DNA from: UBA940 sp964464465
Lineage (GTDB): Bacteria > Bacteroidota > Bacteroidia > Bacteroidales > Rikenellaceae
Direction: 5' to 3'
Length of the DNA stretch: 15,453 nt
NCBI GenBank assembly: GCA_964464465.1
Contig: CAYXGF010000042.1
Coordinates: 1-15,453 of the forward strand
The notes under the pieces were generated by a model that saw only the letters and a list, made by a program, of their open reading frames with translations, was not told the origin of the DNA and searched no databases. Positions 6,880 to 13,855 of this stretch are shown piece after piece (within the stretch, counting starts at the first letter, position 1; every line of letters starts with the position of its first letter). Position numbers and translations under genes: made by a program.

Positions 6880-7650
6880 TTATTTCAGAAAACCGTCTAT
6901 GCCTGCGCCGAAAAGAGAGAAATCGAACCGGACGGGGTCTTCTGCATCGAACTCTCTGAGCGATTCGGTAATCTGTTCGACAGCTTTCCAGTCGTTCTGT
7001 TTTCTGCTCAGAAGTCCGAGAGCGCGGCCCATGTTGCCGCTGTGCACGTCGAGCGGCAGGTACAGCGCCGACATCGGAATGCCGTCCCAGAGACCGAAGT
7101 CGACTCCGCGGCTGTCCTTGCGCACCATCCACCGCAGGTACATGTTCAGCCTTTTGCACGCCGCACCTTTGTCTATCGAGGAGAGGTGCTTCTCGCAATG
7201 GCCGAAACCGTTGCAGCTGAAAAATTCGCGTCTGAATGCGGAAAGTACCTTGCGCATGTCTCCGTATTCGGCGTATCCGGTCTCGAAGAATCGCCCTATT
7301 CCGCCGGCCTTGGCGTATATGTTCCTGATGCACCTGACGAACCATTCGAAATCGGTGCCGTTGAATGTCCGGTGAACATACGTATGCAGTCCCGACAACT
7401 CGCCCTCCGAGGCATTCATCGTAAAGTCATACGGCGCTCCGTCCATGTATTCCATCATCCTGCGCGCGCTCTTCACGATGGCCTTGCGGTTGCCCCAGGC
7501 TATCGTAGCGGCCATGAATCCGCTTATCTCGATGTCGTTTCTGTCGGTGAAAAGGTGCGGAACGGATATCGGGTCGTTTTCTATGAAGTCCGTGTTGTTG
7601 TACTTGTCGTGCAGACGTTCCAGCAGGTCTTTAAGTTGGGTGGTTTCCAT
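6880..7650 (-). CDS. TIGR02757 (DUF2400) family protein
   Basis: A 256-residue soluble protein of the TIGR02757 family, common in Bacteroidetes and of unproven function. Family-like segments are FMAATIAWGNRKAI (45-58), ACKRLNMYLRWMVRKD (164-179), LPLDVHSGNMGRAL (198-211) and DPVRFDFSLFGAGI (238-251). The LPLDVHSG stretch recalls the helix-hairpin-helix/PLDTHV part of endonuclease III-type glycosylases, so a nucleic-acid role is a reasonable guess, but I see no iron-sulfur cluster cysteines. The gene precedes trmN6 by 9 bases. Its ~130-base upstream gap holds a possible -7 box and two hairpins. Confidence 0.85.
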   Translation of the reverse strand: METTQLKDLLERLHDKYNNTDFIENDPISVPHLFTDRNDIEISGFMAATIAWGNRKAIVKSARRMMEYMDGAPYDFTMNASEGELSGLHTYVHRTFNGTDFEWFVRCIRNIYAKAGGIGRFFETGYAEYGDMRKVLSAFRREFFSCNGFGHCEKHLSSIDKGAACKRLNMYLRWMVRKDSRGVDFGLWDGIPMSALYLPLDVHSGNMGRALGLLSRKQNDWKAVEQITESLREFDAEDPVRFDFSLFGAGIDGFLK

Positions 7651-7682
7651 TTGCTGTTTTAATTATTATGGACCTGTCTATT

Positions 7683-7737
7683 TCAGGCTTGCAACAAGCT
7701 GAGCGAGGCTGCGGTTCGCGCGGCTCCGAGTAGCCGC
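7683..7737 (-). promoter_or_regulatory. Two hairpins in the leader of the TIGR02757 gene
   Basis: Hairpin one: GCTTG (7687-7691), loop CAA, CAAGC (7695-7699), extended with one bulged G to TCA/TGA at 7683-7702. Hairpin two: GCGGCT (7720-7725), loop CCGAGT, AGCCGC (7732-7737). They lie between a possible promoter (-7 near 7766) and the start codon at 7650. Neither is followed by a T-tract, so leader structure is as likely as terminating the LolD operon. Confidence 0.35.
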
Positions 7738-7765
7738 AAATTATTATGTTTGAAATACGACATGC

Positions 7766-7773
7766 CAAAAATA
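7766..7773 (-). promoter_or_regulatory. Possible -7 box for TIGR02757-trmN6
   Basis: TATTTTTG on the minus strand (7773-7766) fits TAnnTTTG and lies just past the LolD stop codon, but no TTTG-like -33 box is found 19-21 bases upstream. It would give a leader of about 110 bases. Confidence 0.35.
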
Positions 7774-7780
7774 GATGATT

Positions 7781-8431
7781 CTAAATTATTGTTCCGTCGC
7801 GCATCACCAGTTTGCGGTCGGCCATATCGGCAAGCTCCTGGTCGTGCGTGACGATGACTACCGTTTGTCCGAGCCGGTCTCTGAGCGAGAAGAAAAGATT
7901 GTGTATCTCCTCACGGTTACGGGAGTCGAGATTGCCCGACGGTTCGTCTGCGAAAATTACGGCCGGGGAGTTTATCAGTGCCCGGGCAATCGCCACGCGC
8001 TGCTGTTCGCCGCCCGACAACTGTGCCGGCTTGTGCCGTTCCCTGCCTTCCAGTCCCATAAGGCTCAGCAACTCGCCGGCGCGGTTCTCCACCGTCTTTC
8101 TGTCGAAGCCGCCGATATATCCGGGCAGGCACACGTTCTCGAAAGCCGTGAATTCAGGCAGCAGATTGTGGAACTGGAATACGAAGCCGATTTTCTTGTT
8201 GCGGAACTCAGAGAGGGCCGAATCCTTAATAGTGCTTATGTCGGTGCCGTCGATTGCGACGCTGCCGCCCGACGGACGGCTGAGTGTCCCGAGGATTTGC
8301 AGGAGCGTGGTTTTTCCCGCTCCGCTGGCACCGACGATTGCGGCTACCTCGCCTTTGGCGATATGGAACGAGATGCCTTTGAGAACTTCGAGCGTTCCGA
8401 AACTTTTGTGCAGGTCGGTGACGGTAATCAT
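7781..8431 (-). CDS. ABC transporter ATP-binding protein, LolD/MacB-like
   Basis: A 216-residue ATPase of the LolD/MacB/FtsE group, the motor for lipoprotein release or an export system at the inner membrane. Walker A GASGAGKTT is at residues 34-42, the Q-loop glutamine near 86 (VFQFHNLLPEFTAFENV, the LolD hallmark), signature LSGGEQQ at 138-144, Walker B VIFADEP at 158-164, and the H-loop His196. The motifs are complete. No permease gene lies beside it; in this phylum the LolC/E-like permease is often elsewhere, so the partner is unknown. Its start overlaps the folP stop by four bases (8428-8431), so it is the last gene of the YbbR-coaE-folP operon. Confidence 0.9.
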   Translation of the reverse strand: MITVTDLHKSFGTLEVLKGISFHIAKGEVAAIVGASGAGKTTLLQILGTLSRPSGGSVAIDGTDISTIKDSALSEFRNKKIGFVFQFHNLLPEFTAFENVCLPGYIGGFDRKTVENRAGELLSLMGLEGRERHKPAQLSGGEQQRVAIARALINSPAVIFADEPSGNLDSRNREEIHNLFFSLRDRLGQTVVIVTHDQELADMADRKLVMRDGTII

Positions 8432-9261
8432 TTGTCGTATTGGTTTTTATAGAAGTTGAAAAGCCGTATCACCTCCATGGCCTGCTGTGTGTCGTGCACT
8501 CTGAGTATGTCGGCACCGCGCATCAGGCACTCCCAGTGCAGGGCGGAAGTTCCGTTGAGCGCATTCTGTGGTGTGGTGTCCAGGACCTTGTAAATCATGG
8601 ATTTCCTCGATATACCGGCCAGAATTGGGCATCCGAATTGTTTCAGGGCGTCCATGTGTCTGAGCAGTAGATAGTTTTGTTCGGTAGTCTTAGCGAATCC
8701 GAATCCCGGGTCGATAATCACGTCACCAACACCTCTTTTGTGAAGTACGGACAGCTTCGCGCGGAAAAAGTCGGTTATCTCCCCTATTATGTCGTCGTAC
8801 CGGGTCATCGACTGCATTGTTGCAGGCGTGCCTTTGCTGTGCATGGCTATGTACGGAACGCCGTAATGTGCCGCCACATCCATGATTGCGGAATCGGCTT
8901 CCGCTGCGGAGATGTCGTTTATGATACATGCTCCGAATTTGGAAATTACGGTTTCAGCGACCTGGCTTCGGAAGGTGTCTATCGATATGACTGTGTCGGG
9001 CGAGATGCTGCGGACTATTTTCACTCCGCGCAAAACGCGGCGTGTCTCTTCGTCCGCCGGAACATCGTCCGCGCCCGGACGGGATGAGTATCCGCCGATG
9101 TCTATGATTCTGGCGCCCTGCGACAGAGCTGTCCTGACTCGCGTCTCTATCTCGCTGTCGTTGTAAGTCCTGCTTCCCTCGAAGAATGAATCGGGCGTGA
9201 CATTGACGATAGTCATCACCGCAGGAGTGGAAAAATCTATATTTGTCTCCCCTATCCTCAT
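8428..9261 (-). CDS. folP: Dihydropteroate synthase
   Basis: Joins 6-hydroxymethyl-7,8-dihydropterin pyrophosphate to p-aminobenzoate in folate synthesis; the cytoplasmic target of sulfonamides. The 277-residue TIM barrel has all main motifs: MTIVNVTPDSF (16-26, Asn20), loop SSRPG (59-63), D96 in ISIDTF, N115 in INDIS, DPGFGFAK (184-191), GISRKSM (216-222) and the terminal RVHD (254-257) that binds the pyrophosphate. The loop segments look like a normal chromosomal enzyme rather than a sulfonamide-resistance sul type. It overlaps coaE by four bases upstream and the ABC ATPase by four downstream, which suggests translational coupling. Confidence 0.97.
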   Translation of the reverse strand: MRIGETNIDFSTPAVMTIVNVTPDSFFEGSRTYNDSEIETRVRTALSQGARIIDIGGYSSRPGADDVPADEETRRVLRGVKIVRSISPDTVISIDTFRSQVAETVISKFGACIINDISAAEADSAIMDVAAHYGVPYIAMHSKGTPATMQSMTRYDDIIGEITDFFRAKLSVLHKRGVGDVIIDPGFGFAKTTEQNYLLLRHMDALKQFGCPILAGISRKSMIYKVLDTTPQNALNGTSALHWECLMRGADILRVHDTQQAMEVIRLFNFYKNQYDK

Positions 9262-9836
9262 CTGCGAAATATTTTGTCCAATTCCGCAACCGCGGCGGCG
9301 GTTTGCGCCATATCGGTGTTGTTAATGACATAATCGGCTTTCTGTTCGCGTTCACCGTCGCTCATCTGGCATGCAATGCGTCTTCGTACGGAGTCCGGAT
9401 TAGCGCCGTCGCGTGCGCAGGCTCTCTCTATTCTTAGATGTTCGGGAGCCGAGACAGTCACTGTACGGTCCACCAGAGAGTCGAAGCCGCTCTCAAACAG
9501 AATCGCGCATTCCATAATCACGTAGTCGCAGGACTGCCGTTCGGCCCAGCAGACGAATGCGTCGGCGACGGCAGGATGAACGACAGAGTTGAGTGTCTGC
9601 AAAAGTTCGGGTTGCTTGAAAACGAGCGAGGATATGTATTCGCGGTTGAGTGTATCTCCGGCAAAGGCCGCATCTCCGAAAATTTCCGTCATTCGTCGTC
9701 TGACGCCGGCATCGCTGCTCATGATTGTTTTGGCGGCCGAGTCGGTGTCGAATACCGGTGCCCCCAGTTCCGAGAATATCTTGCAGACAGTGCTCTTGCC
9801 GCTGCCGATACCTCCCGTTATGCCGATTCTAATCAT
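9258..9836 (-). CDS. coaE: Dephospho-CoA kinase
   Basis: Phosphorylates the 3'-hydroxyl of dephospho-CoA, the last step of coenzyme A synthesis. The 192-residue protein has the P-loop GGIGSGKST at 8-16, the conserved FDTDSAAK at 29-36, and a lid region with arginines (RIERACARDG). Length is typical and the frame is intact. It overlaps the YbbR-like gene upstream by eight bases and folP downstream by four, so the operon is tightly coupled. Start is the ATG whose P-loop lies eight residues in, as usual for CoaE. Confidence 0.96.
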   Translation of the reverse strand: MIRIGITGGIGSGKSTVCKIFSELGAPVFDTDSAAKTIMSSDAGVRRRMTEIFGDAAFAGDTLNREYISSLVFKQPELLQTLNSVVHPAVADAFVCWAERQSCDYVIMECAILFESGFDSLVDRTVTVSAPEHLRIERACARDGANPDSVRRRIACQMSDGEREQKADYVINNTDMAQTAAAVAELDKIFRR

Positions 9837-10233
9837 TTGCCTGCGGGTTGAATTCCGGTATTTCCGTAACCGATATTATTCTGAAATTGCTGCCGTTGGC
9901 TCTCAGCGACATGACCTTGCCAAGAGATGCGGAATCGATTGCCATGAACGGAGGATTCTGCGAGGGTTTGATTTTGAGCTCGGACGACTTGATGTTTATC
10001 TTGCTTCTCAGAGACAGCCGCTGTCCCCACAGGGCCGTTCCCCTGCCCTCCACAAGGCACATTGTCTTCAATTTCTGTCCGTCCACGTTTATGGTGACCG
10101 GCATTTCGGTGGTGTAGGTGTATCCGAGTTTGGTCACATACCACAGCGTCAGTGCTGCGAACAGCAGTACGACGAATACCGGCGAAACGAGCCGCCGCAG
10201 AAAATTACGGAATCTGTCTTTCATTCTAACCAT
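9829..10233 (-). CDS. YbbR-like membrane-anchored protein
   Basis: A 134-residue protein with one N-terminal membrane helix (about residues 14-33, FLRRLVSPVFVVLLFAALTL with basic residues before it) and a soluble part outside the cytoplasm. The soluble part resembles a short YbbR/CdaR-like domain (strands TTEMPVTINVDG, LRANGSNFRIISVTEI); in Bacteroidetes such genes regularly precede coaE. Its role is not established. The start ATG at 10233 follows a GGGAG stretch at a good distance; a second in-frame ATG at 10224 is possible. The promoter at 10256-10287 drives it, so it is the first gene of a four-gene operon. Identification rests mainly on layout and topology. Confidence 0.65.
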   Translation of the reverse strand: MVRMKDRFRNFLRRLVSPVFVVLLFAALTLWYVTKLGYTYTTEMPVTINVDGQKLKTMCLVEGRGTALWGQRLSLRSKINIKSSELKIKPSQNPPFMAIDSASLGKVMSLRANGSNFRIISVTEIPEFNPQAND

Positions 10234-10255
10234 GTTGCTCCCGTGTATTTATTTA

Positions 10256-10287
10256 CAAATATAGCAACATATTTGCGAAGTATCAAT
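10256..10287 (-). promoter_or_regulatory. Bacteroidetes-type promoter for the YbbR-coaE-folP-ABC operon
   Basis: On the minus strand: ATTG (10287-10284), 20 bases, then TATATTTG (10263-10256). A one-mismatch -33 box and a perfect TAnnTTTG box at ideal spacing. It abuts the T-tract of the secG terminator. Confidence 0.78.
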
Positions 10288-10326
10288 AAAAAAACGGAGA
10301 ATCGCAGATAAATGCGTTCTCCGTTT
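10288..10326 (-). terminator. Rho-independent terminator after secG
   Basis: AAACGGAGAA (10292-10301) pairs with TTCTCCGTTT (10317-10326), one bulged base, then CGCA (10303-10306) with TGCG (10313-10316) around a 6-base loop. On the minus strand it ends in seven T (10294-10288). It starts 26 bases after the secG stop codon and closes the HU-to-secG operon. Confidence 0.9.
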
Positions 10327-10352
10327 CTTTAAGTCCTGTGAGAGTTTGTCTG

Positions 10353-10712
10353 CTACTCAGCGGCCTCGGTTTCGATTTCAACCTCCTCGGCGGCAGGAAC
10401 AGTAACCTGATTCGGCAGCAGGCCTTCCTGCGATGCGCTCTGGTTTTCGATAAGCGCTTTTTCTACACCGCTCTTGCTTATAGCGACTCTTTCGCTGGGC
10501 ATGAACATCGTGGCGGCCAGAGAGAAGACAAGAATGGCGACAGCCAGTCCCCAAGTGGATTTTTCAAGAAAATCTGCTGTCTGGCGAACGCCCATGACCT
10601 GATTCGAGACACCGAAATTCGCAGCCATTCCGCTTTTGGGGCTCTGTGCCAGAACTGCCAAAACCAGCAATACGCTTGCGATGAGAATCAATACAATGAA
10701 AAAAATGTACAT
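10353..10712 (-). CDS. secG: Preprotein translocase subunit SecG
   Basis: A 119-residue inner-membrane subunit that assists the SecYEG channel during protein export. There are two membrane helices (about residues 2-22 and 53-72) linked by the conserved cytoplasmic loop QSPKSGMAANFG...GVRQTADFLEKSTW. The C-terminal tail (about 90-119) is rich in Glu and Ala and low in conservation, a common feature of Bacteroidetes SecG. It is the last gene of the HU/sigma-54 activator/lptE/TPR operon, 20 bases after the TPR-like gene, and a strong terminator follows. Confidence 0.93.
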   Translation of the reverse strand: MYIFFIVLILIASVLLVLAVLAQSPKSGMAANFGVSNQVMGVRQTADFLEKSTWGLAVAILVFSLAATMFMPSERVAISKSGVEKALIENQSASQEGLLPNQVTVPAAEEVEIETEAAE

Positions 10713-10732
10713 CTTTGTTTTATTTTAATTGT

Positions 10733-11203
10733 TTATTTTCTTTGTCCATATCGTTCGATAAGTTCGGCAAAATAAATACTTTTTTTCGGATATAGCAAAC
10801 TTAATCGACGATATATCTCGCAAGCCTGTTCAAAAAGTCCTTGTTGCAGATATACTTCCGCCAGTTCTTCGGTCAGAAGCTCGTCATCATCGACAATGAA
10901 ATTATCCGTCTCGGCCACCTGCGCCTCGTCTGCCTTTTCGTCTATCCTGTAATCGCCGCTGTCGAGAAACCGCTCTATTATGCAGTCGTTGTACGCCATC
11001 TCGATCTGCTCAGGGGATGCCTCTTCGCAGATGCCGCCATGAAACATTCCGTGCATGAAAAGTCGCGAATCGGAGGCGCCGTCGCGTGCGGCGCGAATGA
11101 TTCTGGGTGTGACAAACCATCCCCAGCCATTTATGACGGATGTCAGCTCTTCGGCGTCAAGGCTGTCTGTCTCTCCTTTTATATATTTCTTGAATTCGTC
11201 CAT
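10733..11203 (-). CDS. TPR-like cytoplasmic protein of the LptE-SecG cluster
   Basis: A 156-residue soluble protein with no signal peptide. The N-terminal half is unfamiliar, with a conserved-looking aromatic patch INGWGWFVTPRIIRAA (24-39). An acidic linker follows (about 86-108) and then one tetratricopeptide-like helix pair, ELAEVYLQQGLFEQACEIYRRLSLLYPK (113-140). TPRs mediate protein contact, so an adaptor role is possible. Its ATG directly follows the lptE stop codon with no gap, and secG starts 20 bases later. Homologues in this position occur in Bacteroidetes, but function is unknown. Confidence 0.75.
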   Translation of the reverse strand: MDEFKKYIKGETDSLDAEELTSVINGWGWFVTPRIIRAARDGASDSRLFMHGMFHGGICEEASPEQIEMAYNDCIIERFLDSGDYRIDEKADEAQVAETDNFIVDDDELLTEELAEVYLQQGLFEQACEIYRRLSLLYPKKSIYFAELIERYGQRK

Positions 11204-11719
11204 CTACCAGTTGGATACACATGCGTTGAATATGTCTTCGGCGAGTTTGTCCACTATCTCCTGTATCAACTCCGGTTCAACGGATTGCAGGAGCTGGTTG
11301 GCGTCATATTCTGCATAGCCTGAAAACGATTTGTTGAAGTTCCATTGCGGCTCTATGGCATTCGTAAAACGCACCTGCACATTGATTGTCAGACGGTTCA
11401 TGAGCGCGTATTCGTCGCTGGATATGGAGGTCGGAGCCGAAACGTAATTCGTAATCTCGCCTTCGAGGGCCAAATCGCCGCCTTCGCGCACCTGGTCGAG
11501 GTTGGTCTGCCGGGAGAATTTCTCCTTCAAGGCGTCGGTCAGCGTCGAACTCAGAATCGGGGCGACCATTGTGGCGTTGTTAGGGAAATAGGCTACACTG
11601 AACGTTCTGGCTTCCGGAGGAATCGAGGCGCCCGACAGGGAGACCACGATTCTGCAACCGGTGAAACAGACCAGTACACAGAGCAGCGTGAGCAGTATTT
11701 TCGAAAATCGGCAGGACAT
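11204..11719 (-). CDS. lptE: LptE-family outer-membrane lipoprotein (LPS assembly)
   Basis: Plugs the LptD barrel and helps insert lipopolysaccharide into the outer membrane. The 171-residue protein starts with a lipoprotein signal: basic residue, hydrophobic stretch (8-18) and FTGC at 19-22, making Cys22 the lipidated residue (a Phe at -3 is slightly unusual). The mature part matches Bacteroidetes LptE proteins: SIPPEARTFSVAYFPNNA, LSSTLTDALKEKFSRQTNL, LALEGEITNY and the C-terminal helix ELIQEIVDKLAEDIFNA. It follows the sigma-54 activator by 13 bases and abuts the TPR-like gene. Confidence 0.88.
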   Translation of the reverse strand: MSCRFSKILLTLLCVLVCFTGCRIVVSLSGASIPPEARTFSVAYFPNNATMVAPILSSTLTDALKEKFSRQTNLDQVREGGDLALEGEITNYVSAPTSISSDEYALMNRLTINVQVRFTNAIEPQWNFNKSFSGYAEYDANQLLQSVEPELIQEIVDKLAEDIFNACVSNW

Positions 11720-11732
11720 ATTTCGGCTTTTT

Positions 11733-12932
11733 TTAAGAGATTCCCAATTCCTTCATCTTGCGGTAAAGCGTACGTTCGGATATGTACAATATTTTTGCCG
11801 CCTCTTTGCGTTTGCCTCCGCAGCGCCGCAGCGCACTGAGAATCGATTCGCGCTGAGCCTGCTCTTTCGTCAGTTCGATGCCGGAGGGCTGCTGTTCGGT
11901 TACATCCTCGCTCTCGGCAAATGCCACCTCGTGCGGCGGAATCGAAACGGCGTTTCTCGGCAGCAGTCCGGCGATGTCAGATGTTATCGGACGTTCAGGG
12001 GCCGTGTAGCCGTTTTTCAGTTCGGAGAGCATGCGCTTGACCTCGCCTATGTCGTTGCGCATGTCGAAAAGTATGCGGTACAGAATCTCACGCTCGTCTC
12101 CCGACATGTCGAGTTTGCTGCCCATGGATATGGGGGCGGAGGTCTGCAACGGAAGATAACGGCGTATTATAATCTCGTTTATCTCCCGGCTCTCTTCTAT
12201 TGCCGATATCTGTTCGGCAACGTTTTTCAGCTGTCTGACATTGCCGGGCCACGGATATTGTTCGAGTACGTTTCTGGCTGCGGCATCGAGCATGATTGCC
12301 GGCATGCGGTAGCGGGCGGCGATGTCGGAAGAGAATTTGCGGAAAAGCAGATATATGTCCTCTTTCCTTTCCCTGAGCGGCGGAACGGTTATGGGAACCG
12401 TGCTCAGTCTGTAAAACAAATCCTCCCTGAAACGGCCGGATGCGATGGCGTCCTGCAAGTTGACATTCGTGGCGGCGATGACCCTGACGTCTGTCTTCTG
12501 TACTTTTGCCGAACCGACACGTATGAACTCTCCTGTTTGAAGTATTCTGAGCAGACGCACCTGCGTAGAAGCCGGCAGTTCGGCTATTTCATCGAGAAAT
12601 ATGGTTCCGCCGTTGGCCTCCTCGAAATATCCCTTGCGGGAGTCCACGGCTCCGGTGAACGCTCCTTTCTCATGTCCGAACAGTTCGGAATCGATGGTCC
12701 CTTCCGGAATAGCCCCGCAGTTGACGGCAATGTATTTGTTGTGTTTGCGTGCGCTGTTGGCGTGAATCACCTGCGGAAAAAACTCTTTTCCGACTCCGCT
12801 CTCGCCCGTTATAAGTACGGACAAATCGGTAGGCGCGACTTTTACGGCGGTAATCAAAGCCCGGTTAAGGACTTCGCTGCTTCCGATGATGCCGAATCGT
12901 TGCTTTATGCCTTGAATTTCCAGCGTGTTCAT
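11733..12932 (-). CDS. Sigma-54-dependent Fis-family activator without input domain
   Basis: A 399-residue bacterial enhancer-binding protein that remodels RNA polymerase-sigma-54 using ATP. The AAA+ domain begins almost at the N-terminus: Walker A GESGVGKE at 43-50, the sigma-54-contacting GAFTGA at 90-95, Walker B TIFLDE at 110-115, arginine-finger region FREDLFYR at 168-175 and PWPGNVRQL at 228-236. A less conserved linker (about 260-350) leads to a Fis-type helix-turn-helix at the C-terminus (SALRRCGGKRKEAAKILYISERTLYRKMKELG). There is no receiver, GAF or PAS domain ahead of the AAA+ core, so what controls it is unclear. It lies between the HU-like gene (16 bases) and lptE (13 bases). Target promoters are not identified here. 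Confidence 0.95.
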   Translation of the reverse strand: MNTLEIQGIKQRFGIIGSSEVLNRALITAVKVAPTDLSVLITGESGVGKEFFPQVIHANSARKHNKYIAVNCGAIPEGTIDSELFGHEKGAFTGAVDSRKGYFEEANGGTIFLDEIAELPASTQVRLLRILQTGEFIRVGSAKVQKTDVRVIAATNVNLQDAIASGRFREDLFYRLSTVPITVPPLRERKEDIYLLFRKFSSDIAARYRMPAIMLDAAARNVLEQYPWPGNVRQLKNVAEQISAIEESREINEIIIRRYLPLQTSAPISMGSKLDMSGDEREILYRILFDMRNDIGEVKRMLSELKNGYTAPERPITSDIAGLLPRNAVSIPPHEVAFAESEDVTEQQPSGIELTKEQAQRESILSALRRCGGKRKEAAKILYISERTLYRKMKELGIS

Positions 12933-12948
12933 TAAATCGACTTTAAAT

Positions 12949-13533
12949 TTAAGGTATCAGACGAAGCTCGGGGGCGCCGCTGACTGAAAATCCGTAAATC
13001 ATTACGGCAAGCGCAATGGCAGCCATGATGATTGCCGCTATAAGTAACGTATCGGTACGTTTTTTATTATTGGCCGGCCGTCTGGCGGGTTTGTTCGCCG
13101 GTTTCCGTACGGATGCGGGGCCCTGTTTCGGCGCAGCGGCAGGGGGTGTCTTGACCGAAGGACGCTGTGCGGAAACTGTGGTCCTGGGTGCCGCAGGTTT
13201 CGTGGCAGACGCTGCCCGGGGCACGGCATCGGACCGGAAGTCTATTTTGCCTCCCCCTTTGAGACTCATCGTTCCCAAGCCTTTGATATGTATGCTGCCG
13301 CTTGTCTGCAAGGCGTGTTTTATCTCGAAAATGAACCGGTCTATCACTGCGGCGGCCTCCACCTCGGTGTAATCCCCTTTCCGGCGAACCAGCGAAGACA
13401 GCACGCCGTCATCGCCGCGCAGTATCTCGACGAATGCGATTTGTCCGTCCTCCTTACGTATGAAAGAACCGAATCCCGGGACTGTTATGCGCTTGTCGTG
13501 CCTAAGATAGTCACATATGATTTTGCTTACCAT
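12949..13533 (-). CDS. HU/CCDC81-like DNA-binding protein with C-terminal membrane helix
   Basis: A 194-residue protein. Residues 1-95 hold two HU-like (CCDC81-type bacterial) units, each with a glycine turn, TVPGFGSFIRK (17-27) and IHIKGLGTMSLK (81-92). A basic Pro/Ala/Lys linker (about 105-160) follows, then one membrane helix (about 163-184) preceded by NKKRT, which places the HU part in the cytoplasm. Only about ten residues lie beyond the helix; many relatives carry a periplasmic SPOR domain there, absent here. The ATG at 13533 is chosen because AGGAGG (13546-13541) stands seven bases before it; a GTG at 13539 is too close to that site. It is the first gene of the sigma-54 activator/lptE/secG operon. 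Confidence 0.8.
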   Translation of the reverse strand: MVSKIICDYLRHDKRITVPGFGSFIRKEDGQIAFVEILRGDDGVLSSLVRRKGDYTEVEAAAVIDRFIFEIKHALQTSGSIHIKGLGTMSLKGGGKIDFRSDAVPRAASATKPAAPRTTVSAQRPSVKTPPAAAPKQGPASVRKPANKPARRPANNKKRTDTLLIAAIIMAAIALAVMIYGFSVSGAPELRLIP

Positions 13534-13540
13534 GCTCACT

Positions 13541-13546
13541 CCTCCT
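13541..13546 (-). promoter_or_regulatory. Strong Shine-Dalgarno site deciding the HU-like gene start
   Basis: AGGAGG on the minus strand, seven bases before the ATG at 13533. Strong sites like this are uncommon in the Bacteroidetes, and it selects this ATG over the GTG at 13539. Confidence 0.7.
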
Positions 13547-13561
13547 TGCCATTTGACGCCT

Positions 13562-13569
13562 CAAAAATA
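13562..13569 (-). promoter_or_regulatory. Probable -7 box for the HU-to-secG operon
   Basis: TATTTTTG (13569-13562, minus strand) fits TAnnTTTG about 30 bases before the start codon. The matching -33 position reads TTAG/TTTA, so the upstream box is weak. Confidence 0.5.
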
Positions 13570-13714
13570 CGATTTTTTTGCGTAATAACCTAAAAAGCCG
13601 TTTTGAAATGTTCTTATGACGCGGCTGCGGGTGCGGCCTGCGCAATCCAATGCATTGCAACATATGCGGGAAACGTATTCTGAAAGCGCCCGAATCTCTT
13701 TTTGGCCGGAATAA

Positions 13715-13745
13715 TTGCTTATTAAAAAAAGATTCACCTATTTTG
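13715..13745 (+). promoter_or_regulatory. Probable promoter for the decarboxylase gene
   Basis: TTG (13715-13717), 20 bases, then CTATTTTG (13738-13745), where the TA is shifted one base from the TAnnTTTG pattern. The following bases TTTGCATCGT (13742-13751) are identical to those at the tRNA-Val promoter (15356-15365), which supports the call. Confidence 0.5.
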
Positions 13746-13855
13746 CATCGTAATTGCTGGTGCGATTCGTCTCGGCTACTTCCGGATTTTTTCGGCAATG
13801 TGGCTCGGCCGGATTGACGGCGCCCGCATCGATAAACGGAATTACTTCATTTGAC

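Larger units (their letters stand above)
13534..13855. other. Divergent intergenic region
   Basis: These 322 bases separate two divergent genes. They hold the Shine-Dalgarno site and -7 box of the HU-like gene, a perfect 10-base palindrome CAATGCATTG (13648-13657), the probable promoter of the decarboxylase gene (13715-13745) and its ~100-base leader. The 95-codon minus-strand frame at 13511-13798 looks non-coding (basic, low-complexity, no family resemblance). No RNA gene is recognised. Confidence 0.6.

Noticed and set aside
6439..7662. A 407-codon open frame on the plus strand
   Set aside because: It is antisense to trmN6 and the TIGR02757 gene; the translation has no family motifs.
11661..12935. 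A 424-codon open frame on the plus strand
   Set aside because: It lies fully opposite the sigma-54 activator and lptE genes, whose motifs are unmistakable; the antisense product shows no recognisable domain and reflects codon bias.
13648..13657. Perfect palindrome CAATGCATTG as an operator
   Set aside because: Ten bases only, single copy in the window, no regulator linked to it; could be chance.
13703..13718. A sigma-54-like promoter (TGGC ... TTGC)
   Set aside because: The spacing between the GG and GC elements is one base too long for sigma-54, and the TTG is better explained as the -33 box of a standard promoter.
13511..13798. A 95-codon minus-strand frame in the divergent intergenic region
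   Set aside because: It covers the promoter region and overlaps the start of the HU-like gene; composition is basic and unstructured with no good start signal.
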